From contig NZ_JBMOXA010000021.1 in NCBI RefSeq assembly GCF_049316285.1, positions 1 through 64,000 of the forward strand: a stretch of 64,000 nucleotides of DNA, read 5' to 3'. Below, one piece after another: positions 24,398 to 33,313 of this stretch (the first letter of the stretch is position 1; every line of letters starts with the position of its first letter). Under the pieces are notes generated by a model. It did no database searches and was not told where the DNA came from. It was given only the letters and a program-made list of their open reading frames with translations. This stretch comes from Rhodoferax_B sp049316285. GTDB taxonomy: Bacteria; Pseudomonadota; Gammaproteobacteria; Burkholderiales; Burkholderiaceae_C. The position numbers were made by a program, and so were the translations under genes.

Positions 24398-25303
24398 TCA
24401 AGCCGTGGTATTCATCAATGTGTTGCTGTCGCTACGCAGTGACTCCCCGCGCACAAAGGCCAGCACGGTCGGCAGTACCGGGGCTATCCAGTCCAGGGGC
24501 CGGGCCAGGGCGGCAACGGTCGTCACGTGGCCAATATTGTCAAAGAGCTGTATAGCCACCTCGGTACCCCCGGCCCGCAACCGGTTCGCCAGGCCGACGG
24601 TGTTGCGTTGCGCGTCCACCACTGTGTCGTTGCGTGCGGCCAGCAGTAAGGTGCGCGGGGCTTTGGTGTTGGCGTAGAAGATGGGCTGGGAATTCGCCGG
24701 GGTTTGCGGCCAGCCAAACGCCACCCTTACCTCGGGGTCGCCAATCGGCAAAAAGTCGTACGGCCCGGCCAGACCAATCCAGCCCGCAAGGCTATTGGGT
24801 GTTAAACCCAAAGGCGCCAGCCAACGCGGGTCCAGTGCCAGCATGGCGGCGTTGTAAGCCCCGGCGGAATGGCCCATCACCATCACCCGCGCAGGGTCGC
24901 CACCCAGGCTGGCTGCATGCGACAAGGTCCATTGCAGGGCCAATGCGCAATCGCCCAGAAAGCCGTCGTAGTGCACGTGGGGGCTCAGCCGGTAGTCGGC
25001 CACCACCGCGATGATGCCGTTGGCTGCCAGGGCTTCGCCCACAAAACGATACTCGGCCCGCTCGCCGCGCGTCCAGTTGCCACCGTAAAAAAATAGCACC
25101 ACTGGTGCATTGCCGGGCACCGTGCCGCTGTCTGGCTGGTACACATCCAGCAGATGCCGCGGATCGGGCCCGTAGGGCACGCCCGTGGGGCCGTGGTAGG
25201 AGTCATGGGCCACCAGATGGTCCAGCACCTGGGCAGCAGAACAGCCGGACACCAGGGTCGCGATGGCGGAACCTATGCCCATGAGGCCTAGGCGGCGGTT
25301 CAT
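24398..25303 (-). CDS. Alpha/beta-hydrolase lipoprotein (BD-FAE/esterase type)
   Basis: A 301-aa predicted lipoprotein esterase. The signal MNRRLGLMGIGSAIA ends in lipobox LVSGC, which decides the start at 25303 over an ATG 13 codons upstream. The hydrolase core has FFYGGNWTRG (oxyanion loop, HGG replaced by YGG), the nucleophile in GHSAGAYNAAML, and a late His in DNIGHVTTVAAL. It resembles the BD-FAE/kynurenine-formamidase-like esterases. It is divergent from the GntR-esterase operon, whose TATCGATA operators lie between them. Substrate unknown. Confidence 0.82.
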   Translation of the reverse strand: MNRRLGLMGIGSAIATLVSGCSAAQVLDHLVAHDSYHGPTGVPYGPDPRHLLDVYQPDSGTVPGNAPVVLFFYGGNWTRGERAEYRFVGEALAANGIIAVVADYRLSPHVHYDGFLGDCALALQWTLSHAASLGGDPARVMVMGHSAGAYNAAMLALDPRWLAPLGLTPNSLAGWIGLAGPYDFLPIGDPEVRVAFGWPQTPANSQPIFYANTKAPRTLLLAARNDTVVDAQRNTVGLANRLRAGGTEVAIQLFDNIGHVTTVAALARPLDWIAPVLPTVLAFVRGESLRSDSNTLMNTTA

Positions 25304-25591
25304 TGGTGTGGAAAGTTTAGAAAGGAAAGGCATGCAGTCCATACGCCATTAAACGGCTTTTGGATGCATACGCGTGCGTCAACCTGGCGTTACTGCAAAA
25401 ACCGAAACGAGCTTCCGTGGCTTTCCGGTGTCATGTTTTCGGGCAATTGCAAAGGTCGATGTTGAATGGCGCATAGGTCCAGGTACAGCGACTTTCTACA
25501 GCTGAACAGGCGGCAAAAAATGCGCCTCTACAGCCTGTGGTCTAGGGTTATCGATAGTTAAATTTTCGATTATCGATAATAAAGTTGCCCC
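25304..25591. other. Divergent intergenic region carrying the GntR operators
   Basis: A 288-bp gap between the lipoprotein hydrolase and the GntR-esterase gene. The AT-rich right end holds the paired dyads at 25548-25579. Nothing else recognisable was found. Confidence 0.55.
25548..25579. promoter_or_regulatory. Paired TATCGATA operators before the GntR-esterase gene
   Basis: TTATCGATA at 25548-25556 and the palindrome TTATCGATAA at 25570-25579 have centres 22 bp apart, two helical turns, and end 12 bp before the ATG. This arrangement fits autoregulation by a dimeric GntR-FCD protein. Confidence 0.7.
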
Positions 25592-27196
25592 ATGTCTGCC
25601 ATCCCCAGCACCACCGGCCGCAAGAGCCAAGAGGTCTACCAGGCCCTGCGTCGCCAGATCGTTCTGGCCGAGCGCGCGCCGGGCCAGCAACTGGTGGAAC
25701 TGGACCTGGCCAAGGCCATGGGTTGCAGCCAGAGCACCGTGCGCGAGGCCCTGATGCGGCTGAAGGAAGACGGCCTGATCGTGCGCCAGGGTTACCGCGG
25801 CACGGTGGTGGCCGGGGTGTCGGCGGCCGAGGGGCAGGAGGCGCTGGACATCCGTGCTCGTATGGAGTCGCGTGCGGCCTACCTGTCGATTGGCAACTTC
25901 ACGGCCGAACACATCCAGGGGCTGCGCATGCTGGTGCAGCAGATGGAGGCGGTGGCCGAAGCGGGCGACGAATACGCGCTGTTCGAACTCGACCAGGAAT
26001 TCCACCGCGCACTCTACGACCGCGCCAACCTGCCGGCGCTGGTGCCGATTCTCGACCGCTGCTCGCTCAGCAGCCACCGCTACAAGATTACCCAGTCGAC
26101 CACGCGGCGCACCCTGCGCGACACCGCGCTGCGCCACTGGAAGATCATAGAAGCCGTGTTGTCAGGCCGCGCTGCCGAGCTTGACCGCGTGTTGTTCCAC
26201 CACGTTTCCAGTGTGATTGGCGAGCCCGACGATATGAATTCTTCCACCCCCGAATTACGCATGTCTTCTAGCATGGAGGCCGTGTTCCTGCGCCTGCAAA
26301 AAGAAGACGCACACCTGCCCAACCCCATGACCATTCCCCTGGCGCAGGCGCGTTTGAACTTCAATGCCATCAACGAACGTTGGAACCGGCTGGATGGCCT
26401 GGACGTGGCGGTGGAGCACTTCACCATTCCCAGTCCATCTGGCGGCATCGCCGGTGTGCGAGTAGCCCCGAAAACGGGCGGCAAGCCGGGTACCCTGGTC
26501 TACCTGCATGGTGGCGGCTGGGTGGTCGGCAATCTCAATACCCACATGGGGGCGATGGCGCGGCTGGCGCTGGCCACCGGCATGGTGGTGGTGGGTGTGG
26601 ATTACCGGCTGGCGCCGGACGCGCCTTTCCCCGCCGGCCTGAATGACGCCGTACGCGCCTGGCACTGGCTGCGCACCGAACAGGCCGGGCTACGCCTGGG
26701 CGCACCCTGGGTGGTGAGCGGCGACTCTGCGGGCGCCAACATTGCCCTGTCTTTGATGCTCGACTTGCGCCACGCGGGCGAGGTGTTGCCACACGCCGCC
26801 TTGTTGTTCTACGGCGTGTTTTCGGCCGACCACCAAACCGAGTCCCACATGCGCTGCGGAGGTGGGCAGTTTGGTTTGTCTAGCGAAAAAATGGCCTGGT
26901 ACCGCGCGCACTATCTGAGTGGTGAACGCAACGACGCGAACGACCCGCGGGTGTCGCCGCTGTTGGCCGATGTGGCCGACCTGGCCGGCCTGCCGCCGAT
27001 CTACCTCAACGCCGCCGGCCTTGACCCGCTGCGTGACGACAGCGTGGCGCTGGCGCGGCGCCTGGAGGCCGCCAAGGTGCCCACGCGACTGAAGATTTTT
27101 GACGGTGTGGTGCACGGCTTCATGCAAATGGGCAGTGAACTGCCCGAGGCGCGTGCCGCGTTTGACGACGCTGCCGCCTACCTGCGCACGCTCTGA
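25592..27196 (+). CDS. GntR-FCD transcription factor fused to an HSL-family alpha/beta hydrolase
   Basis: A single 534-aa frame joining two proteins. Residues 10-75 are a GntR winged helix (SQEVYQALRRQIVLAERAPG, CSQSTVREALMRLKEDGLIV). Residues 85-210 are an FCD ligand domain with metal-type residues D134, H138, H182 and H204. After a linker of about 20 residues, 228-534 form a hormone-sensitive-lipase-type esterase: HGGG 306-309, GDSAG 377-381 (nucleophile S379), D478 in GLDPLRDD and H508 in GVVHGFM. All key residues of both halves are present, so both may be active. Internal ATGs (26234, 26261, 26273) lack good ribosome sites. It leads a sugar/polyol operon and has its own dyad operators. 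Confidence 0.9.
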   Translation: MSAIPSTTGRKSQEVYQALRRQIVLAERAPGQQLVELDLAKAMGCSQSTVREALMRLKEDGLIVRQGYRGTVVAGVSAAEGQEALDIRARMESRAAYLSIGNFTAEHIQGLRMLVQQMEAVAEAGDEYALFELDQEFHRALYDRANLPALVPILDRCSLSSHRYKITQSTTRRTLRDTALRHWKIIEAVLSGRAAELDRVLFHHVSSVIGEPDDMNSSTPELRMSSSMEAVFLRLQKEDAHLPNPMTIPLAQARLNFNAINERWNRLDGLDVAVEHFTIPSPSGGIAGVRVAPKTGGKPGTLVYLHGGGWVVGNLNTHMGAMARLALATGMVVVGVDYRLAPDAPFPAGLNDAVRAWHWLRTEQAGLRLGAPWVVSGDSAGANIALSLMLDLRHAGEVLPHAALLFYGVFSADHQTESHMRCGGGQFGLSSEKMAWYRAHYLSGERNDANDPRVSPLLADVADLAGLPPIYLNAAGLDPLRDDSVALARRLEAAKVPTRLKIFDGVVHGFMQMGSELPEARAAFDDAAAYLRTL

Positions 27197-27271
27197 GTCC
27201 ATTCAGTCGTTGGGTCAGTAGGGTGGCTTGGACCTGCCCAGTTTTGGTAAGCACATAAAAAGGAGACAAAC

Positions 27272-28513
27272 ATGCAATCTTCTCGTCGCCCGTTTCGCCC
27301 TTATCTGCGCACGCTCAGTGCGATCAGCTTGGCCTTGACCCTCAGCGCGGGTGCATCGGCACAACAAACCGTCAACTTCTGGTACCACGTGGACAACGCG
27401 GAAAACACCAAGATCATGGACGAGTTGGTCAAGAACTTCGAGACCAAGAACCCCAACATCAAGATCAAGGCCGAGAACATTCCGTGGAACAACTACTTTG
27501 ACAAGTTGTTCATCTCGATTGCCGGTGGCAAGGCGCCGGACGTGGCCGTGACGCGCCTGGCGCTGCAGCCGCAGTTGCTGGAGATGAATGCCATCGAGCC
27601 CATCACCAAGCAGCTCGCCACCTGGCCCGGCAAGGCCGACCTGGCACCCAACCTGCTGGACATCAACAAGGCGTCCGACGGCGAGTACTACTACATGCCG
27701 CTGCAGTACGTGGCCATCTATCTCTACTACCGCGCCGACCTGTTCGCCAAGTACAACCTCAAACCGCCCGCTACTTGCGAAGACTTCCTCGAAGCCGCCA
27801 AGAAGCTCACGCTGCCGGCCAGTGCCAACGGCGGCACCGAGCTGTATGGTTTTGGCATGCGCGGCGGCAAGGGCGGGCACGACAACTGGGGCCCATTTGT
27901 GCTGCCGCAAAGCAGCTTCACCCCCGGCGGCATGACCTCGGCCAAGGCCGTGGCCGCCAATAGCTGGTACATAGACCTGCTGCGTAAACACAAGGTGGCA
28001 CCGCCCTCGGCGCCAAACGATGGTTTTAATGAAATCACCAGCGCCTTCAAATCGGGCCGCACGGCGATGATCTTCCACCACATAGGCTCGGCCAAGAGCA
28101 TGGCCGATGCGCTGGGCGACAAGGTGTCTGCCGTGCCCGTGCCCTCATGCGGCGGCGCGCGCTGGACCTATTTCGGCGATGAATCGACCACCATGTTCAA
28201 GAGCTCGAAGGTGAAAGACGCCGCCTGGAAGTGGATGAGCTTCCTGAGCGAGGGCGATAACAACCTGAGGTTCAACGAGGCCACCGGCCAGCTCACCGTG
28301 ACCAAGAGCGGATCGGCCAAGGTGCCGCAGCCCGAGCGTTTTGTGAAAGCCACCATGGATTCGCTGGCCTTCGCCAAGCCGCTGCCGCTGGTGCCGCAGA
28401 CGGCCGACTTCGTCTCCAGCGTGTGGCCCACCACCATGCAGCGCGCGCTGAACGGCGAAATCACGTCGGCGCAGATGATGCAAGAGATCGATAAACACTT
28501 CAACACCAAGTAG
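27272..28513 (+). CDS. Carbohydrate ABC transporter substrate-binding protein
   Basis: A 413-aa periplasmic family 1 solute-binding protein. A signal peptide ends at GASAQQ (about residue 31). The mature protein starts TVNFWYHVDNAENTKIMDELVKNFE and includes YYYMPLQYVAIYLYYRADLF and SGRTAMIFHHIGS, characteristic of CUT1 sugar and polyol receptors. Strong AAAAGGAG precedes its ATG. It starts 75 bp after the GntR-esterase gene with no terminator between, so cotranscription is likely. Exact sugar unknown. Confidence 0.92.
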   Translation: MQSSRRPFRPYLRTLSAISLALTLSAGASAQQTVNFWYHVDNAENTKIMDELVKNFETKNPNIKIKAENIPWNNYFDKLFISIAGGKAPDVAVTRLALQPQLLEMNAIEPITKQLATWPGKADLAPNLLDINKASDGEYYYMPLQYVAIYLYYRADLFAKYNLKPPATCEDFLEAAKKLTLPASANGGTELYGFGMRGGKGGHDNWGPFVLPQSSFTPGGMTSAKAVAANSWYIDLLRKHKVAPPSAPNDGFNEITSAFKSGRTAMIFHHIGSAKSMADALGDKVSAVPVPSCGGARWTYFGDESTTMFKSSKVKDAAWKWMSFLSEGDNNLRFNEATGQLTVTKSGSAKVPQPERFVKATMDSLAFAKPLPLVPQTADFVSSVWPTTMQRALNGEITSAQMMQEIDKHFNTK

Positions 28514-28561
28514 CTTGACCATGCTTTCTAAGCCATGCCCTTGCCTTGGGCAGGAGGTGCC

Positions 28562-29443
28562 GTGAGCCAAAAAAAGCACACCAGCATCCTGCCCTATGTG
28601 TTGTTGTCGCCAGCGGTTCTGGCCACCGTCATCGTGGTGTTCTACCCCATGGTGCAGGCGGTCATCACCAGCCTCTACAACAACATCTTGTGGAAGCCGC
28701 GCGCGGTCAAGTTCATCGGGCTGGACAACTACATCGCCATCTGGCACGACCCGGTGTTCTGGGCCTCGCTGGGCCGCACCGCCATCTGGATAGGCCTGAC
28801 CGTGCCGCTGCAGTTGCTGCTGGGTCTGGTGACAGCATTGCTGCTGAACCAGACCTTTCGCTGGCGCAGCCTGGCGCGCAGTTTGATCCTGATTCCCTGG
28901 GCGTTGCCGAGCGTGGTCATAGGCCTGATGTGGTCGTGGATCTACAACCCGCAGGTCGGCCTGCTCAACGACCTGATGCTGCGCCTGGGCCTGCTGCAAA
29001 CGGCAGTGCCCTGGCTGGCCAACCCGGGCACCTCGCTCTACGCCATCATCGCCGCGCTGGTGTGGCAGGGCTTTCCGTTCTTCGCCATCATGATTCTGGC
29101 CGGCCTGCAGACCATTCCGCACAGCCTTTACGAGGCCGCCGAGATCGATGGCGCCACCGACTGGGAGCAGTTCTGGCACATCACCTTGCCCGCGCTCAAG
29201 TCGGTGCTGGTCACGGCGGTGATGCTGCGCATCATCTGGGTGGCGAACTCGATTGACGTGATCTACGTGATGACCGGTGGCGGCCCGGGCTACGCCACAC
29301 ACACGCTGCCGCTGTACGCCCTGAAGCGCACCTACGCCAGCATGGACTTTGGTTATGGCTCGGCGCTGGCCGTGAGTTTCTCGCTGCTGTTGCTGGGCGC
29401 GATCTACATGTATCTGCGCCGCGCAGGGAAGGGCATCGAATGA
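28562..29443 (+). CDS. Carbohydrate ABC transporter permease 1 (MalF/UgpA type)
   Basis: A 293-aa inner-membrane permease with six helices. The EAA loop reads EAAEIDGATDWEQFWHITLPALK. The GTG start at 28562 is preferred because GGAGG lies just upstream; the ATG at 28535 has no ribosome site. It overlaps permease 2 by ATGA. Confidence 0.93.
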   Translation: MSQKKHTSILPYVLLSPAVLATVIVVFYPMVQAVITSLYNNILWKPRAVKFIGLDNYIAIWHDPVFWASLGRTAIWIGLTVPLQLLLGLVTALLLNQTFRWRSLARSLILIPWALPSVVIGLMWSWIYNPQVGLLNDLMLRLGLLQTAVPWLANPGTSLYAIIAALVWQGFPFFAIMILAGLQTIPHSLYEAAEIDGATDWEQFWHITLPALKSVLVTAVMLRIIWVANSIDVIYVMTGGGPGYATHTLPLYALKRTYASMDFGYGSALAVSFSLLLLGAIYMYLRRAGKGIE

Positions 29444-30279
29444 GCGTGCAAAAGCACCAACCTATCCGGCGCTTGTTCACGCTGCACTTGCCGATGCTCG
29501 CCATCGTGCTGTTCGCTCTCGGCCCCTATCTGTGGATGCTGATCACTTCGCTGAAGCAGGAGTCGACGCTGTTCTCGCCGGACCGCACGCTGCTGCCGGC
29601 CGTGGTCACGCTGGAGAACTATGTGCGCCTGTTCCAGAAAACCACCTTTCTGCACAACCTGGGCCACAGCCTCGTTATCTCCATAGGCACCATGTTTCTG
29701 GGCTTGTCGGTCAGCATCACGGCGGCGTATGCGTTCTCGCGTTTTCGTTTTCCCGGCCGGCGTGTGCTGATGCTGCAGTTTCTGCTGGTCAACATGTTCC
29801 CCATCGTGCTGCTGATCATTCCGCTGTTCATCATCATGAAGAACCTGGGCCTGCTCGACACCCACCTGGGCCTGATCCTGGCGCATTCCACGTTCTCCAT
29901 CCCGTTCGCCACGTGGATGATGATCAGCTACTTCGATGCCATTCCGCGCAGCCTGGACGAGGCCGCCATGGTCGACGGTTGCACACCCATAGGCGCCATG
30001 GTGCGTGTGGTGTTGCCGCTGACCGTGCCCGGCATCATCGCCACCGGCATCTACATCTTCATCACCTCGTGGAACGAATACCTGTACGCCTCCATTCTCG
30101 GCGGGCAGAACGTGCGCACGCTCACGGTGGCCATTCAGACGTTGGTGGGCGAATACGAAATCGCCTGGGGCCTGCTCACGTCAGGCGGTGTGATGGGCGC
30201 GCTGCCCGTGACGCTGCTGTTCATGCTGATTCAAAAGCGCCTCGTTGCGGGCATGACCCAAGGTGCGGTCAAAGGCTAG
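29440..30279 (+). CDS. Carbohydrate ABC transporter permease 2 (MalG/UgpE type)
   Basis: A 279-aa inner-membrane permease with six helices. The EAA motif reads DEAAMVDGCTPIGAMVRVVLP, preceded by IPFATWMMISYFDAIP. It pairs with permease 1, and its start overlaps that gene's stop by four bases (ATGA). Confidence 0.94.
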   Translation: MSVQKHQPIRRLFTLHLPMLAIVLFALGPYLWMLITSLKQESTLFSPDRTLLPAVVTLENYVRLFQKTTFLHNLGHSLVISIGTMFLGLSVSITAAYAFSRFRFPGRRVLMLQFLLVNMFPIVLLIIPLFIIMKNLGLLDTHLGLILAHSTFSIPFATWMMISYFDAIPRSLDEAAMVDGCTPIGAMVRVVLPLTVPGIIATGIYIFITSWNEYLYASILGGQNVRTLTVAIQTLVGEYEIAWGLLTSGGVMGALPVTLLFMLIQKRLVAGMTQGAVKG

Positions 30280-30307
30280 TTTGCAGATCAAAAAGGAGAC
30301 ACATTCC

Positions 30308-31189
30308 ATGAATCCCATAGGCATCATCTCGATGCAATACAACCGCCCCTTTGTGGCCGCAGACTTCAAGCAGTTTGAGCGCTGGAAGGCCGCAGGCTAC
30401 GACTTCGCCGAACTGCTGGTGCCCGAGCCCGGCGAGCTGGACCTGGCCGCCACACGCCGTGCACTGGCCGATGCGGGCCTGGGTGTGGTGCTGGCCGCAC
30501 GCGTCAACCTCGACCGTAACCTCACCAGCGACGATGCGGCCAAACGCCAAGCTGGCCAGGACTACCTGGTGTATTGCGCCGAGACCGCACAAGCGCTGGG
30601 CGCGCAAATTGTCGGTGGGCCGCTGTACGGCAACCCGCTGGTGTTTGCCGGGCGTGCGCCGCACGTGGTGCCCGAGTCTTTGCGCCAGCAGCGTGTGGAC
30701 TGGACGGTGCAGGGCCTGAAGGTCGGCGCCGAGGCGGCAGCCAAGTGCGGCATCAAGTTCGGTGTGGAGCCGCTTAACCGCTTCGAGACCGACATCCTGA
30801 ACACCACCCGCCAAGGTGTGGCGCTGATGCAGATGGTGCAGCACAAGAGCGTGGGCCTGGTGCTCGACACCTTCCACATGAACATGGAAGACGACGACAT
30901 CTGCACCGCACTGCGCGAAGCCGCTGCGCACATGATCCACTTCCAGGCCAATGAAAACCACCGTGGCTACCTGGGCACGGGCCATATCGACTGGAACCCG
31001 GTGGTGCGCACACTGGCCGAAATTGGCTACTCCGGCACCATTTCGTTGGAGCCCTTCCGCCGCCGCGACGAGCGTATTGGCATTCCGTTCGCGCAGTGGA
31101 AAGCCCCCGCCAACGACGAACAAACCGAACTCGCCGCCGCCTGCGGCTTCTTGAAAAACCTGATCACCTTGAACGGAGGCCGTAAATGA
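30308..31189 (+). CDS. TIM-barrel sugar epimerase, D-tagatose/D-psicose 3-epimerase-like
   Basis: A 293-aa xylose-isomerase-type TIM barrel. It carries the metal-binding signature of D-tagatose 3-epimerase relatives: VEPLNRFETD (Glu), LDTFHMNMEDDD (Asp), HFQANENHRGYLGTG (His) and ISLEPF (Glu). These would bind Mn or Co and support epimerisation at C3 of a ketose. ATG at 30308 follows AAGGAG. Its stop overlaps the next gene by ATGA. In this operon it likely interconverts a ketose or keto-sugar handled by the flanking dehydrogenases. The exact substrate is unresolved. Confidence 0.87.
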   Translation: MNPIGIISMQYNRPFVAADFKQFERWKAAGYDFAELLVPEPGELDLAATRRALADAGLGVVLAARVNLDRNLTSDDAAKRQAGQDYLVYCAETAQALGAQIVGGPLYGNPLVFAGRAPHVVPESLRQQRVDWTVQGLKVGAEAAAKCGIKFGVEPLNRFETDILNTTRQGVALMQMVQHKSVGLVLDTFHMNMEDDDICTALREAAAHMIHFQANENHRGYLGTGHIDWNPVVRTLAEIGYSGTISLEPFRRRDERIGIPFAQWKAPANDEQTELAAACGFLKNLITLNGGRK

Positions 31190-32208
31190 CGTACCGCGTA
31201 GGATGGATTGGCTGCGGCCGGCACGCCGAGCAAATGTTGTTGCCTCAGCTCACACGCCATGACGTGGAGCTGGTGGCCGTGTGCGACATCAATACCGAAG
31301 CCGCGCAAAAGATTGGCAAACGTTTTGGCGTGGCTCACGTGGGCACCGACTACCGCGCGCTGCTCGATGTGCCAGGCCTCGACGTGGTGGGCATGGCCGT
31401 GGGCCCCACACAGCACCGCGACATGGCTATCGCCGCGTTGGAGCGGGGCTGCCATGTTTTCATGGAAAAGCCCACCGGCGCCAACGTGGCCGATGCGCTG
31501 GCCATCCAGGCTGCGGCGCAGCGTGCCGGCAAGACCGTGGGTGTGGGTTTCATGAAGCGTTTTGCCACCGCCAATCGCATGGCGCACAACGTGGTGAAGG
31601 GCCAGGACTTCGGCGCCGTGGCCGGCTTCTTCGGCGAATACATGACCGCGCCCACCTACTTCAGCGGTAACGTCGACTACACCGGCTTCTACCTGCACCA
31701 CTGTGTGCACTACATGGACCTGGTGCGTTACTTTGTGGCACCGGTGCTCAGTGTCACCGTGTTCCGCAACGAGATTGCGGCGGGCAAACAACTGATACAC
31801 GTACACTTCAACTTCGAAGGCGGGGCCATTGGCACGGTGGTCATGGGCACCATCCAATCACGCGGCACACCCATGGAGCGACTGCAAATCATGGGCGACC
31901 ACCAGCGGGTGGAAGTGAACGGTGTCATCGAAGTGAACCATTTCCGCAACCCACCGTTCAAGGCCGACGACCTGGACGCGGCGCTGAACGACGGTGTCGA
32001 TACCTTGTCATGGAAGCCCAACTTCACCGCGGCCGCGAATGAAGACTTCAAGGGCTACAACGCGCTCTTCAAGGCCTTCTTCGCGCAACTGGGTGGCGTA
32101 CAGACTGACCTGCCCACCATCGGTGACGGCGTGGAGGCCATGCGTGTGATGGCCGCCATGTTGGAGGGCATTGCGCAGCCTGGGGTCAACATCCCCGTGC
32201 AGCGTTAG
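31186..32208 (+). CDS. Gfo/Idh/MocA family oxidoreductase of the sugar operon
   Basis: A 340-aa NAD(P)-dependent dehydrogenase-like protein. Rossmann start YRVGWIGCGRHAEQMLLP, EKP motif in HVFMEKPTGANVADAL, and a catalytic-type His pair in YTGFYLHHCVHYMDLVRYF. GGAGG lies 5 nt upstream of its ATG within the end of the epimerase gene. Works with the epimerase and the polyol dehydrogenase on the imported carbohydrate; order of reactions is inference. Confidence 0.9.
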   Translation: MTYRVGWIGCGRHAEQMLLPQLTRHDVELVAVCDINTEAAQKIGKRFGVAHVGTDYRALLDVPGLDVVGMAVGPTQHRDMAIAALERGCHVFMEKPTGANVADALAIQAAAQRAGKTVGVGFMKRFATANRMAHNVVKGQDFGAVAGFFGEYMTAPTYFSGNVDYTGFYLHHCVHYMDLVRYFVAPVLSVTVFRNEIAAGKQLIHVHFNFEGGAIGTVVMGTIQSRGTPMERLQIMGDHQRVEVNGVIEVNHFRNPPFKADDLDAALNDGVDTLSWKPNFTAAANEDFKGYNALFKAFFAQLGGVQTDLPTIGDGVEAMRVMAAMLEGIAQPGVNIPVQR

Positions 32209-32217
32209 GGCGGCGCC

Positions 32218-33309
32218 ATGGCAGAAGTGACGCTGCGGCAAGTCCGCAAAAACTATGGCAACGTGGAGATCATCCACGGCGTTGATCTGGAGATCAACAG
32301 CGGCGAGTTCATTGTTTTTGTCGGCCCCTCGGGCTGTGGCAAAAGCACGCTGCTGCGTATGGTGGCCGGGCTGGAAGAAATCTCCGATGGCGACCTGCAC
32401 ATCGGCGGCACACGTGTCAACGACCTGGCGCCGCGCGACCGCGACATTGCCATGGTGTTCCAGGATTACGCGCTGTACCCGCACAAAACCGTGCGCGACA
32501 ACATGGCCTTTGGCCTGCGCCTGCGCAAGGTGGCCGAGGCCGAGGTCAACAAGCGCGTCAACAGCGCGGCCGAGACGCTGCAGATCACACACCTGCTGGA
32601 CCGCCTGCCCAAGGCCTTGTCGGGTGGCCAACGCCAGCGTGTGGCCATGGGCCGCGCCATCGTGCGCCAACCCAAGCTGTTTTTGTTCGACGAGCCGCTC
32701 TCCAACCTCGACGCGCTGCTGCGCAACCAGGTGCGCGCCGAGATCAAGAAGCTGCACCGGCGTGTGGGCAAGACGGTGATCTATGTGACGCACGACCAGG
32801 TAGAGGCCATGACCCTGGCCGACCGCATTGTGGTGCTGCAGGCCGGGCGCATTGTGCAGTTCGGCACGCCCGATGAAATCTACGGCGCACCACAACACCG
32901 CTTTGTGGCGGGTTTTACCGGCTCACCGCCGATGAACTTCTTGCCCGCGCGTTTGAGTTCAGAGGCCGGCCAACTGGCGCTGCACATCAGCGGCGGGCCT
33001 TCGTTGCTCATTCCTGCTGAGGCCGCTGGCCGCTGGCGCCCACATGTGGGGCAAGAGGTTGAACTCGGCATTCGTCCGGAAAACCTGGCGCTGGCCGATG
33101 CGCGCCCGGATTGGCCGGCGGTGGACTGCGAGGTCGAGCTGATGGAGCCGTTAGGCGCCGAAAACCTGCTGACGCTGCGGCTGGGGGCGCAAGAGATCAA
33201 AGCGCGTGTGGCGCCCGATGTGCGGCCCGAAGTGGGTGCGCATTTGCGCCTGGCGCTGGACCCGGCGCGGCTGCATTTGTTTGACCTCAAGACCGGGCAG
33301 GTGTTGTAG
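32218..33309 (+). CDS. Carbohydrate ABC transporter ATP-binding protein (UgpC/MalK type)
   Basis: A 363-aa ATPase of the importer. Walker A GPSGCGKS near residue 38, signature LSGGQRQRVAMGRAI near 135, Walker B LFLFDEPLSNLD near 155, and the switch His in YVTHDQVEAM. The C-terminal 120 residues form TOBE/OB domains (NFLPARLSSE, GIRPENLAL), as in MalK and SmoK. Confidence 0.95.
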   Translation: MAEVTLRQVRKNYGNVEIIHGVDLEINSGEFIVFVGPSGCGKSTLLRMVAGLEEISDGDLHIGGTRVNDLAPRDRDIAMVFQDYALYPHKTVRDNMAFGLRLRKVAEAEVNKRVNSAAETLQITHLLDRLPKALSGGQRQRVAMGRAIVRQPKLFLFDEPLSNLDALLRNQVRAEIKKLHRRVGKTVIYVTHDQVEAMTLADRIVVLQAGRIVQFGTPDEIYGAPQHRFVAGFTGSPPMNFLPARLSSEAGQLALHISGGPSLLIPAEAAGRWRPHVGQEVELGIRPENLALADARPDWPAVDCEVELMEPLGAENLLTLRLGAQEIKARVAPDVRPEVGAHLRLALDPARLHLFDLKTGQVL

Positions 33310-33313
33310 CGCC

